From positions 1 to 17,916 of the forward strand of contig DAOVBC010000009.1 of assembly GCA_030670715.1 (NCBI GenBank): DNA of 17,916 nt. Reading direction: 5' to 3'. The DNA is from Deltaproteobacteria bacterium. GTDB taxonomy: Bacteria > Desulfobacterota > Desulfobacteria > Desulfobacterales > SG8-13. Below the pieces are notes generated by a model, which searched no databases, had not been told where the DNA came from, and worked only from the letters and a program-made list of their open reading frames with translations. Every line of letters begins with the position of its first letter. Position 1 is the stretch's first letter. Position numbers and translations under genes: made by a program. This document shows, piece by piece, positions 1-6,716 of this stretch.

Positions 1-112
1 GATAAATCAGTCGCCAGTATTCATTTAACCCGGGGGAGTTCGGGAAAAAGCAACCCATACCGATAATGGCCACCGGTATATCCTGATTATTTTTGTTGTC
101 TTTCGGATTCAC
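1..112 (-). CDS. PfaA-like polyketide/PUFA synthase, N-terminal fragment (partial)
   Basis: Only the first 37 codons are present; the gene continues past the left edge. Reading the minus strand from a GTG at 112 gives a short polar leader, then PVAIIGMGCFFPNSPGLNEY, the hallmark opening of a beta-ketoacyl synthase domain in modular and iterative type I synthases. The GCFFP.SPGL.EYWRLI form resembles PfaA, the multidomain subunit of polyunsaturated fatty acid or 'secondary lipid' synthases. An in-frame TAA lies 7 codons upstream of the GTG and an AAGGTG ribosome site precedes it, so the start is well bounded. The pfaD homologue further upstream on the same strand supports the assignment. What lies downstream (acyl-carrier repeats, ketoreductase, pfaB/pfaC) cannot be seen, so a non-PUFA polyketide synthase is possible. 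Confidence 0.8.
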   Translation of the reverse strand, partial: MNPKDNKNNQDIPVAIIGMGCFFPNSPGLNEYWRLIY

Positions 113-158
113 GGGGAAACACCTTTTGAGTGGTTAAAAGTGGCAAATTAAATAACCT

Positions 159-187
159 TATATAATTCATTAAAGTGCGAATTGCAA
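159..187 (-). promoter_or_regulatory. Predicted sigma70-like promoter for the PfaA-like gene
   Basis: On the minus strand a TTGCAA box (187-182) and a TATATA box (164-159) are separated by exactly 17 bases. They lie about 50 bases upstream of the GTG at 112. Matches to the consensus are 5/6 and 4/6. The strand and distance fit transcription of the ketosynthase gene. Confidence 0.55.
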
Positions 188-191
188 GCAT

Positions 192-220
192 TTGACAAAA
201 CTATTACGGGTTGATATATT
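192..220 (+). promoter_or_regulatory. Predicted sigma70 promoter for the MerR-like regulator
   Basis: A perfect TTGACA (192-197), a 17-base spacer and TATATT (215-220) lie 28 bases before the TTG start at 249. Its -35 box is only 4 bases from the -35 box of the divergent promoter, so one bound protein could control both directions. Confidence 0.7.
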
Positions 221-248
221 GATATAACAAGTTTTCAAGGAGGTTCAT

Positions 249-845
249 TTGATTCGTTTTTTCACCAACAGGGATTTATCATCAAAATTGGGAATCAACC
301 TTGCCAAGTGGAAACGCTGGTCGCGTGAATTTTTACCCCCGGATCCTCTGGGGGGGATGCAATCAGGGTTTGCCCGCCACTACAGCATTGATGACGCCTT
401 TACGGTATTTCTGGGGGGTCATCTCGTGGCCGATCATAAATTCAGCATACCGGAAGCCCGGCGCATCCTTCAGGATCTCAGGCCCTGGCTTGAAGGAGCA
501 GGTGTCTATCTGACCGGAAAAATTCAGGAGCGGTTTAAACGCAAAGTACAACCCGTGGTAAAAGAGTATTACATTTATATCAGTCGTGACGCAAGAGCGC
601 CAAAAGGGCATCCGACGTTCCGTTATTCGCTGAAGGGCATTCTTTCCCGCCGGTCACGAAAAAGAGGGGAAATGTCCTTCGAAGAAGAGCAATTTATTGA
701 AATGGACATTATACCCGGCAGCGGCATTGAGCATGATAATTTCAGCTTGAAAATATTGAACATATCAGCGGTGCTGTCTAGTTTTACCCAAATGCTGAAC
801 CTTGATAAAACACTATTTCCCGTGCTTGCCAACGATCAGGAATGA
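249..845 (+). CDS. MerR-like HTH regulator next to the pfa cluster
   Basis: This 198-residue protein is probably a DNA-binding regulator. Residues about 4-50 (FFTNRDLSSKLGINLAKWKR, then W..EFLPPDPLGG...GFARHYSIDDA) have the layout of a MerR-type winged helix: a helix-turn-helix, a Pro/Gly wing, then a tyrosine-containing second helix. The remaining ~140 residues have no recognisable effector domain, and no cysteine cluster suggests metal sensing. The start is TTG at 249, chosen because a near-perfect AAGGAGG ends 5 bases upstream. The gene is divergent from the PfaA-like gene and convergent with pfaD, and its promoter abuts that of the PfaA-like gene. Control of the lipid synthase is therefore the simplest role, analogous to pfaR in Shewanella, but that is inferred from position alone. 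Confidence 0.72.
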   Translation: MIRFFTNRDLSSKLGINLAKWKRWSREFLPPDPLGGMQSGFARHYSIDDAFTVFLGGHLVADHKFSIPEARRILQDLRPWLEGAGVYLTGKIQERFKRKVQPVVKEYYIYISRDARAPKGHPTFRYSLKGILSRRSRKRGEMSFEEEQFIEMDIIPGSGIEHDNFSLKILNISAVLSSFTQMLNLDKTLFPVLANDQE

Positions 846-850
846 TGGAG

Positions 851-970
851 TCGTAAAAAGTTGAATTCATCAAGTTTTAGGTTTTAAGTTTTAGGTTTTA
901 GATTGAGAGAATACTTTTATTTACAGACACTTAAAACTTAAAACCTAAAACCTGAAATTTTCGTAAAAAG
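851..970. repeat. AT-rich hairpin repeat between converging genes, flanked by a 10-bp direct repeat
   Basis: Arms at 872-894 and 931-953, built from GTTTTAGG/GTTTTAAG units, are reverse complements with two mismatches and a 36-base loop. The hairpin lies between the converging regulator and pfaD genes, so it could end transcription in both directions. TCGTAAAAAG occurs at 851-860 and again at 961-970, just outside the arms. The second copy also pairs with TTTTACGA at 986-993. The unit looks like a dispersed palindromic element rather than a classical GC-rich terminator. Confidence 0.55.
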
Positions 971-1004
971 GCACTTTTTGACTTATTTTACGAGACTATT
1001 AATT

Positions 1005-2666
1005 TTATTTTTCCAAAAGCAAATGTATATCATCAAGCGGCAGTGGACTGAATTTTCCGACATGAGCGGGCAGTGCTATCCGTTGGCTGCGGAGCCAGTT
1101 AAAACGGGTCGCCACCGAGGCTCCCAGAAGCAGATTCAAGGCAACGGTAACGGTTTGTCGATTCTCCGGTTTTTCCAGAAAGCTGCCCTTTACCCACTGG
1201 TTGAAAGCGCCCATTGCCGGACCGCACCAGATCTGATAATCGATTTGCCGCGTTGGTTCCCCCCTGTTGGCCCAGTTTGAAGAGCGACCCAGGTATGATC
1301 GAAAAACAAGTGCCATTTTGTGTTTGGGGTCATTTCCCGCCCTGGAGACCTGCTGCGGATCCCGGGAATGGAAATACGCTTTGGTGTTCTCCCACTCTTC
1401 TTCGAAGCTTTTGCGGAAAAAGTCCCGCTCCAGAATTGTTTTATCTTTTTGCGGAATATCGGTGAAAGCGTCATAGTGACTGTAAAGGTCATACAGCCTG
1501 GCGGCCCGAAGGGGAAACATAGTCCCCCGTTTCAATACCTGGACTTTTACACCCATTTCAAACATATCCGCTGCCGGTGCCATGGTTACATCGGCCTGAC
1601 CGGCTTCAACCAGCATGCAGCGTACGGCTTCGGATGTGCCGGCTTCCACACAGGCCTGGTTGACCGATCCGGTCAGTATATAGCCTGCCCCCAGGGCAAA
1701 GGCGGCTGCCGCGGAATCCGGCGTGGCGATGCCGCCGCCAAGTCCGACACAAAGCGGCCGGTCGTAGCTGAATTTTGCGGCCATTTCATCCCGCAACGCC
1801 AGGATCGTCGGCAGCAGGGCGATTGCCGGCTGATTGTCGGTGTGACCACCGGAGTCAGCCTCGGCGGTCATTATATCAGCCAGCGGGATGGTTCCGGCAA
1901 GTGCCGCTTCCTCCGGTGTTATCAGGCGACGATCCAGCAGCTGCTGTAGCAATTTTTCGGGAGGCGGGGAGAAAAATTTGCGGGCCACTTCGATTCGCGA
2001 GATCTTGGCGATGATTTTATTCGGACACTGGATATGGCCGCTGTCATCGCGCTTGAGGCCTTTTACCCGATAGTAGACCAATGGTAGTGTCAGGTCCAGG
2101 TAGGCGGAGGCACTGACTAGGCGGACATCGTGTTTCAAATACAGGTCCACGGTTGCCTTTTCCAGGTCAGGCTCGTTGGGACTGTGAATTAAATTAAAGC
2201 CATAAGGCAGGCGGCCCATTCGTTGCTGTAAATGAATAACAGCGGCCTCGATTTCATCGAGCGATAGTCCGGCCGCACCAAAAAATCCGATCATGCCGGC
2301 CCGGCCGGCCTTTTCGACCATCTTCACCGAAGTAATACCGTTGGCCATCGCCCCGACAACATAGGGATAGCGGAGATTGTGAGACTGTTTGAAATGCGGG
2401 TCACCAAGGTCCTGCGGGTGAAGCGGCGGAACGTAGGCTAGAAGGGGCCAGTGTTCCGGATCGGGAGCAGAAGCCTCCGATCGGGGAGCGCCGATCACAG
2501 CGCTTCCGCCCCGGCCGACACCCGGGCTGCCGCCCACATCCAGCAGATAGACCGGTTCGGTTATCCTGTGAATGGCCGTTTTAATGGCACGGTTTCCGGT
2601 TTCCGGCGGAAGTTCACTTTTTGTCCATCGGCCAATCGTTCCGGCGGATTCGATTGATTTATTCAT
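1005..2666 (-). CDS. pfaD: PfaD family enoyl reductase of a PUFA/secondary-lipid synthase
   Basis: This FMN-dependent protein of the 2-nitropropane-dioxygenase/FabK-like fold acts in trans as the enoyl reductase of Pfa-type synthases. Its 553 residues match the usual PfaD length of about 540. A small N-terminal region is followed by a TIM-barrel. Characteristic stretches are PYVVGAMANGITS (101-113), AEADSGGHTDNQP (268-280), GLGGGIATP (308-316) and the phosphate-binding GAGYILTGSVNQ (326-337). The C-terminal third carries the family segment with CGPAMGAFNQW. The gene lies upstream of the PfaA-like gene on the same strand but is separated from it by the oppositely oriented regulator, so it must have its own promoter. 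No good ribosome site precedes the ATG at 2666. Trans-acting enoyl reductases of trans-AT polyketide synthases are close relatives, but the neighbouring PfaA-like start favours PfaD. Confidence 0.93.
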   Translation of the reverse strand: MNKSIESAGTIGRWTKSELPPETGNRAIKTAIHRITEPVYLLDVGGSPGVGRGGSAVIGAPRSEASAPDPEHWPLLAYVPPLHPQDLGDPHFKQSHNLRYPYVVGAMANGITSVKMVEKAGRAGMIGFFGAAGLSLDEIEAAVIHLQQRMGRLPYGFNLIHSPNEPDLEKATVDLYLKHDVRLVSASAYLDLTLPLVYYRVKGLKRDDSGHIQCPNKIIAKISRIEVARKFFSPPPEKLLQQLLDRRLITPEEAALAGTIPLADIMTAEADSGGHTDNQPAIALLPTILALRDEMAAKFSYDRPLCVGLGGGIATPDSAAAAFALGAGYILTGSVNQACVEAGTSEAVRCMLVEAGQADVTMAPAADMFEMGVKVQVLKRGTMFPLRAARLYDLYSHYDAFTDIPQKDKTILERDFFRKSFEEEWENTKAYFHSRDPQQVSRAGNDPKHKMALVFRSYLGRSSNWANRGEPTRQIDYQIWCGPAMGAFNQWVKGSFLEKPENRQTVTVALNLLLGASVATRFNWLRSQRIALPAHVGKFSPLPLDDIHLLLEK

Positions 2667-2704
2667 TTCGGTTTTTAATGAAAGATTTAAATTAAAGGCG
2701 ATTA

Positions 2705-2733
2705 GACTTAGACAAAAACAGGTGCCATGTCAA
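2705..2733 (-). promoter_or_regulatory. Possible pfaD promoter (-35 box only convincing)
   Basis: A perfect TTGACA lies on the minus strand at 2733-2728, about 62 bases upstream of the pfaD start. The hexamer 17 bases on (TAAGTC) is a poor -10 box, so assignment is tentative. Confidence 0.3.
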
Positions 2734-2816
2734 GGGAATCAGAGATTATTCGGTATAGAAAGCATGGTTCTCCGGGCAGCGCTGGAGATACGTGGTAGTG
2801 CATGAAAGATAGCTGC

Positions 2817-2857
2817 TGGATACTGGGTTCTGGATACTGGATACTGGATACTGGATC
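2817..2857. repeat. Short tandem repeat, 7-bp unit TGGATAC
   Basis: TGGATAC is repeated four times, with one degenerate unit (TGGGTTC) in second place, followed by a partial TGGATCA copy. It lies about 150 bases upstream of the pfaD start. It may be copy-number variable. Confidence 0.75.
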
Positions 2858-2972
2858 AAGGATAATGTCCATTATTATTCATATTGGTATTTATGCTTTA
2901 TTTAGAGCGGATGCCAAGAGTCCAATCCCTTGGAAAATCCTGGATATTTCACGTGTTCGATTCGTCCATTTA

Positions 2973-2987
2973 CCCCGCAAAGCGGGG
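2973..2987. repeat. Perfect GC-rich hairpin (REP-like)
   Basis: CCCCGC (2973-2978) and GCGGGG (2982-2987) form a perfect 6-bp stem with an AAA loop. A very similar hairpin, CCCGC-GAA-GCGGG, occurs at 8849-8861, suggesting a dispersed repeat family in this genome. It lacks a following T-run and so is not a standard terminator. Confidence 0.6.
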
Positions 2988-3111
2988 CATTCACGGGTGA
3001 AGCTGTATTGTGTAATACCGCGAACCTGTGATAACGCAGCAAGTGGGCGAATCGGGCTCGCCCGCAGGGTGAAAAAATCGAAAATAAACGGCCTTCATCC
3101 TTTAACGACAA

Positions 3112-3126
3112 TTTGTCCCGGACAAA
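3112..3126. promoter_or_regulatory. Perfect 15-bp palindrome, possible operator
   Basis: TTTGTCC and GGACAAA are perfect inverted repeats about a single central C. The site is 80 bases beyond the xerD stop and about 450 bases upstream of pfaD, so its target is unclear. It could also be part of a repeat element. Confidence 0.3.
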
Positions 3127-3206
3127 CATGTACCAAGATCCACATTGGTCTTCGTATAGATATTTTTTATTTTTATGTTTTCGATTTTTTTCATGAAATA
3201 TTCAGG

Positions 3207-4109
3207 CTATCCTCTCGGATGATATTTGCGGTGCATATTTTTCAGGTGCTCCCGGGCAACGTGGGTGTAGATTTGAGTGGTGGAAATATCCACATGCCCC
3301 AACATGATCTGAACGGCACGCAGGTCAGCGCCGCCTTCCAGAAGATGGCTGGCAAAAGAGTGTCGTAAACTGTGCGGGGTGAGCCTTTTTTTTAATCCGG
3401 CCTGCAGGGCATAGCGTTTGAGCAGTTTCCAGAACCCCTGTCGGGTCATCGGTTTGCCGGCCCGGGCGACAAATAGATATGCGCTGGTTGTACTTTTTAA
3501 AAGCAGAGGCCTGGCGGTCTCAAGGTAATGTTCAATTTTTTCTCTGGCATACAATCCTATGGGAACCACTCTTTCTCTGGACCCTTTCCCGAAAACGCGA
3601 ACAAAACAGGCTTCCAGATTTATGTCCTGCAGCTTGAGATGAACCAGTTCCGAAACACGGAGACCGGCGGCATACAGCAGTTCAAGCATGGCTGCATCGC
3701 GCACACCGGACGGCTTTTCTAACGGGGGGGCATCGAGAAGAAGTTTAATTTCTTCAACTGTCAAAACATCCGGCAGTTTGAGACCGCTTTTGGGCAGGTC
3801 AATCAGGCGGGTGGGGTCGCTGCTGAGAATGTTTTCCTGTACCAGAAACCGGTAAAATCCGCGGATGGACACCAGGTGCCTGGCGCGGGATCGGGCGCTT
3901 AAGCCGTCGTCACGCATGGCAATCAGGTGTTTGAGGATCAGCGGGGTGTCCTCTTCCGAGACATTTGTGACCCGATTGTCTTCAAGGAAGGTGACATAAC
4001 GGCTTATATCCCGGCTGTAAGCCTCGATCGTTTTGCGAGACAATCCTTTTTCCACCAGAAGGTAGTTCAAATATCGGTCAACATGATCGTCGAGAGTACT
4101 CAATGGCAA
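3207..4109 (-). CDS. xerD: Site-specific tyrosine recombinase XerD-like
   Basis: XerC/XerD recombinases resolve chromosome dimers at the dif site near the terminus together with FtsK. The 300 residues match the usual XerD length. Residues 1-95 form the SAM-like core-binding domain (YLNYLLVEKGLSRKTIEAYS), and 110-300 form the catalytic domain. All active-site residues are present: R151 (AAGLRVSEL), K175 (GKGSRERVVP), H246 and R249 (HSLRH), H272 (LGHVDISTTQ) and nucleophile Y281. The protein lacks the extra alpha-helical insertion of integron integrases, so it is not IntI. Start is TTG at 4109, or possibly TTG at 4103, which is better spaced from a GGA. XerC versus XerD cannot be settled without comparison. 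The gene stands alone between two repeat-rich gaps. Confidence 0.92.
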   Translation of the reverse strand: MPLSTLDDHVDRYLNYLLVEKGLSRKTIEAYSRDISRYVTFLEDNRVTNVSEEDTPLILKHLIAMRDDGLSARSRARHLVSIRGFYRFLVQENILSSDPTRLIDLPKSGLKLPDVLTVEEIKLLLDAPPLEKPSGVRDAAMLELLYAAGLRVSELVHLKLQDINLEACFVRVFGKGSRERVVPIGLYAREKIEHYLETARPLLLKSTTSAYLFVARAGKPMTRQGFWKLLKRYALQAGLKKRLTPHSLRHSFASHLLEGGADLRAVQIMLGHVDISTTQIYTHVAREHLKNMHRKYHPRG

Positions 4110-4177
4110 TGTCCGTTGTCGTTTTTAGAGAACCCTTAACTGCAAAGCCTGGTCATAGATCATTACTGATTAATCGA

Positions 4178-4423
4178 AATGCCTAAAATGCCTAAAGTGC
4201 GCTAAAATGCCTAAAATAGAGGTTTGCCTTCGGCATGTCCATTCTAAATATCAGTCAATTTATATACAGCGTCACAATTAATTGCGTATCTCATGGACGA
4301 ATATTTGACATTAAAGCTATCGAAAACGGTAAAACTTGTAAATCGCTGTGTATGTATGCGCAATTGATTTGTCGTTCTGTATAATTTTAGGCAATTTAGG
4401 CATTTTAGTGCATTTTAGGCATT
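4178..4423. mobile_element. MITE-like element with inverted TAAAATGCC-rich ends
   Basis: The left end (4178-4220) is made of AATGCCTAAA/TAAAATGCC units. The right end (4383-4423) is its imperfect inverse complement, made of TTTAGGCATT units. Between them are 160 AT-rich bases without a gene; inner segments ACAATTAATTGCG (about 4275) and CGCAATTGATTTGT (about 4360) also pair. A non-autonomous element about 246 bp long with 40-bp inverted ends fits best. No clear target-site duplication is visible. It fills most of the gap between xerD and the peptidase. Confidence 0.5.
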
Positions 4424-4492
4424 CATCAAAGTCCGCAGCAAAATGCTTTCGCCAAGGGGTACGGGCAAAGCCGCTCCCGTGTAGTTAGATGC

Positions 4493-5605
4493 TTATACCA
4501 GATATTTCCCCGAATCTGTCCGGTTGAGCACTTCAGCGCCGTTTTCCCGCACGACAATCATATTCTCGAGTCTTACGCCCCCCCAATCCGGCAGATAAAT
4601 TCCGGGTTCAACCGTCGACACCATTCCGGGTTCAAGCACCATGTCTTTTAGAGGACTCAGGCGCGGCGATTCGTGGATTGCCAGACCGGTGCCGTGGCCC
4701 AGACCGTGCCCGAACTTTCCGCCGAATCCTTTCGCTTCAATGTGGTCTCTGGCAACTTTATCAACGGCCTTTGAACTCATTCCGGGTTTTATCGCATCGG
4801 TTGCCATACGCTGGGCATCGAGAACGGTTTGAAACACCTTCTCAAAGGTACGGTCCGGTTTTCCCATGACAACGGTGCGGGATATGTCTGAACAGTAGCC
4901 GTTTAAACGTGCGCCCCAGTCAAAAAGAATCGGTTCCCCGTTATTGATGACCCGATCCCCTGGTATGGCGTGGGGCAGCGCGCTGTTTGTTCCTGCCGCT
5001 ACAATGGAGGGAAATGAAATTGAGTCTGCGCCGGCTTCGCGCATCCCTTTTTCCATCATCCAGGCAAGTTCTTTTTCGGTTATGCCCGGTTTCAGGTGCT
5101 GCAGGAGTTCGGTAAAAACCGACTCGGCTATCGAGAGCGCCTTTCTGAGTGCTTCAATTTCACCTTCTTCCTTCACAATCCGCAGTTTTTCCACAATATC
5201 TTCCACCGGAACAAGTTCTACCGGACATTTGACCTTATCAAGCTGTTTGGTAATTTTTCCATAATCACGAAAAGCCATGCGGACGCTTTCAAACCCGAGT
5301 CGCTCAGTGCCGAGTTCGTTTAAAATACCGGGAAGTTCTTTGGCCAACCCATCTTTGTAGCAGACAATGTCATAAAGCGGTGCTTCGGATACGGCCTGCA
5401 GTTCGTAGCGCGAATCCGTGGCCAGGAGCAGCTTATCCTGGTTGATCAGCAGCGCACCGGCTGATTCGTCAAACTGGGTGTCTTCGCCGGTAAAGCCACT
5501 CAGATAACGACGGTTTTCCTCAACCAGGACCAGCAGGGTATCTATGCTGTTCTCGGCCAGGGACAGTCTCAGTTTTTCAATCCGGTTTGCAACTGAATGA
5601 CTCAA
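4493..5605 (-). CDS. M24 family aminopeptidase (Xaa-Pro aminopeptidase type)
   Basis: This is a dinuclear-metal (Mn/Co) cytosolic peptidase that removes N-terminal residues preceding proline. An N-terminal creatinase-like domain (about 1-135) carries the RRYLSGFTGED motif. The pita-bread catalytic domain follows, with all five metal ligands in order: D232, D243, H307, E336 and E350 (FDWGARLNGYCSDISRT, FGHGLGHGTGLAIHE, VEPGIY, RLEN), and the catalytic His in LPHAIPGD. These numbers count from GTG at 5614. That GTG overlaps the AGAGG ribosome site, so the TTG at 5605, with 8-base spacing, is the more likely start and gives 370 residues. The length is typical of the ~360-residue bacterial 'YqhT/PepQ-like' class. 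In many bacteria this gene sits near efp or aroQ, but not here. Confidence 0.9.
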   Translation of the reverse strand: MSHSVANRIEKLRLSLAENSIDTLLVLVEENRRYLSGFTGEDTQFDESAGALLINQDKLLLATDSRYELQAVSEAPLYDIVCYKDGLAKELPGILNELGTERLGFESVRMAFRDYGKITKQLDKVKCPVELVPVEDIVEKLRIVKEEGEIEALRKALSIAESVFTELLQHLKPGITEKELAWMMEKGMREAGADSISFPSIVAAGTNSALPHAIPGDRVINNGEPILFDWGARLNGYCSDISRTVVMGKPDRTFEKVFQTVLDAQRMATDAIKPGMSSKAVDKVARDHIEAKGFGGKFGHGLGHGTGLAIHESPRLSPLKDMVLEPGMVSTVEPGIYLPDWGGVRLENMIVVRENGAEVLNRTDSGKYLV

Positions 5606-5984
5606 TTGATGCACCTCTAATATTTAGGTTTAATTTTGATTTATTGCTCCAATCAATGGTTCAACGTTCTACGAGTTGCATTCCGAGCTCTGTGCTCAAC
5701 CTCTGAACCCTGAACGGTTACAAGTGGCTGTTACGGAATTAAAACAATATAACACACTACTTTTAATGATCAAGCTCACGATTCAATCAAAGGTCAATCG
5801 TGATTTGAACGGGTTATATGAAACGATTGAAGTGAGCTGCGGCCCAAATGAGTGATGCGCCAGTACGGTTAGAGTCTATAGCTGCGCTTCAAAATAGCTA
5901 ATCACCTCGTTCGTTTTCCTTTTTAAAAACAAATCCGAAGTTGATTCCGACAGGGTAATGTGAACTTACAATGCGCCTAAGATA
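5606..5984. other. Intergenic stretch with no recognised feature
   Basis: These 379 bases between the peptidase and the Rieske-like gene contain no credible open frame, hairpin terminator or repeat that I could identify. Any promoter of the peptidase gene must lie at the left side of this gap, but no clear -35/-10 pair stands out. Confidence 0.5.
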
Positions 5985-6407
5985 TCAATCGACCGGAATG
6001 GTCAATTGGTCTCCATCAACCGATGTATGGTACATCTTAATTGGATTCGGGGCAGGGCCATAAATATTCTTCCCGTTCAGGTCGTAGGTGGACTTGTTAA
6101 CGCTGCAGCATTGGATCGTGCCGGTGCCGGGTACCGGGTCAAGGCGTCGATGGCCCATGTGAGTGCATCGGTTATGGAAAGCATGGTACTGACCGTCATC
6201 ACCGTGGATCACAAGTATCCGCAGCGATAGGTCGCCCCCCTCAAGCCGGATCGCTCCACCGCTGGTTTTCAATTCGGGGGCTTTGGTCAGATCAATCGTA
6301 AATTTTCCATCAGAAAATTGCCAGCAATCCGGATCCGCCGGTTTCGAAGTTGCCGGCAATCCCAGAATTCGTTGAAAAATGTTACGCCTTAAAAATTTAA
6401 TTTTCAT
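5985..6407 (-). CDS. Rieske-fold protein with an incomplete cluster-binding motif
   Basis: This is a small single-domain Rieske-type protein of 140 residues, without a transmembrane anchor. The start is ATG at 6407 because AAGGAGGGG ends 4 bases upstream; a longer reading from TTG at 6425 would translate that ribosome site. The first ligand box is intact (C81-T-H83). The second box, expected C-x-x-H, reads C101-S-V-N104: the codon is AAC where CAC would encode histidine. Spacing (17 residues between H83 and C101) and the following STYDLNG and GPAPNPIK match Rieske ferredoxins of dioxygenase systems. Either a non-canonical [2Fe-2S] site forms or the cluster is lost. I recall similar CSxGKS-type sequences in Rieske-like proteins of deltaproteobacteria, so this may be a family trait rather than decay. 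No oxygenase or reductase partner is adjacent. Confidence 0.78.
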   Translation of the reverse strand: MKIKFLRRNIFQRILGLPATSKPADPDCWQFSDGKFTIDLTKAPELKTSGGAIRLEGGDLSLRILVIHGDDGQYHAFHNRCTHMGHRRLDPVPGTGTIQCCSVNKSTYDLNGKNIYGPAPNPIKMYHTSVDGDQLTIPVD

Positions 6408-6537
6408 GATTCCCCTCCTTTTCAATCCGACGATGGCCGTTCAGTTTAATAAGGCATGTACTACGATATTGTCACTCGTATTTTGGTCTAAACGGACAGA
6501 TGCATTGAGAATATTTCACAATCGGGATAACTCAAAT

Positions 6538-6641
6538 ATGTAGATAATACCACAGGAATTGTCAAATCTGTGGGAAGGTCTGGATAACAAAGGTTTAGAG
6601 GGCGCCTAATTTCCTGTGTTATGATGAAAATATCTGTGGTT
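6538..6641. repeat. Dispersed repeat, copy A
   Basis: This segment matches 8213-8370 over two stretches: ATGTAGAT...CAGGAATTGTCAAAYCTG near one end and TCTGTTATGAT...ATATCTSTGG near the other. Between these there is looser but alignable similarity. Internally, CCACAG (6550-6555) and CTGTGG (6568-6573) form a 6-bp hairpin with a 12-base loop. The copy lies between the isochorismatase gene and the Rieske-like gene. Confidence 0.5.
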
Positions 6642-6653
6642 GGTAACGACAAT

Positions 6654-6700
6654 ACTAACTTGCCTTGTTTTGGCGCGGGTAAAACAAGGTCAAGTTCAGT
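6654..6700 (-). other. Hairpin downstream of the hydrolase, short attC-like or terminator
   Basis: On the minus strand, 17 bases after the hydrolase stop, AACTTG-A-CCTTGTTTT pairs with AAAACAAGG-CAAGTT around the 9-base loop ACCCGCGCC. ACT-G outside pairs with AGT. Both unpaired single bases (A and G) lie on the 5' arm, the asymmetry typical of integron attC sites, and the outer AAC...GTT edges fit. At 47 bases it is shorter than known attC sites and its right box (GTTAGTA) deviates from GTTRRRY. There is no T-run for a classical terminator. Confidence 0.4.
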
Positions 6701-6716
6701 GCTTTGGGGACAGCAT

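Larger units (their letters stand above)
2667..3206. other. Gene-poor 540-bp gap between pfaD and xerD with repeats and palindromes
   Basis: No convincing gene is present. The gap holds the tandem TGGATAC heptamers, a perfect CCCCGC-AAA-GCGGGG hairpin (2973-2987), a GGGCGA...TCGCCC hairpin (3045-3063) and a TTTGTCC-C-GGACAAA palindrome (3112-3126). A 75-codon open frame on the minus strand (3129-2902) runs through these hairpins with no ribosome site. It reads like the translation of a dispersed non-coding repeat, so it is not called as a gene. Confidence 0.6.

Noticed and set aside
1320..1949. 209-codon plus-strand frame opposite pfaD
   Set aside because: It lies wholly antisense to a clearly recognised gene, has low-complexity composition and no ribosome site; it is a shadow frame.
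2902..3129. 75-codon minus-strand frame rich in R, H and A
   Set aside because: It has no ribosome site and runs through three hairpins. The translation looks like that of a dispersed non-coding repeat, so it is treated as part of the intergenic repeat.
3207..4109. XerD-like gene as the integrase for the attC-like site
   Set aside because: It has ordinary XerC/XerD length and lacks the extra helix insertion that defines integron integrases; it is more likely the housekeeping dif recombinase.
4178..4423. CRISPR array from repeated AATGCCTAAA units
   Set aside because: The units are contiguous and low in complexity, inverted at the other end, and have no unique spacers of regular length.
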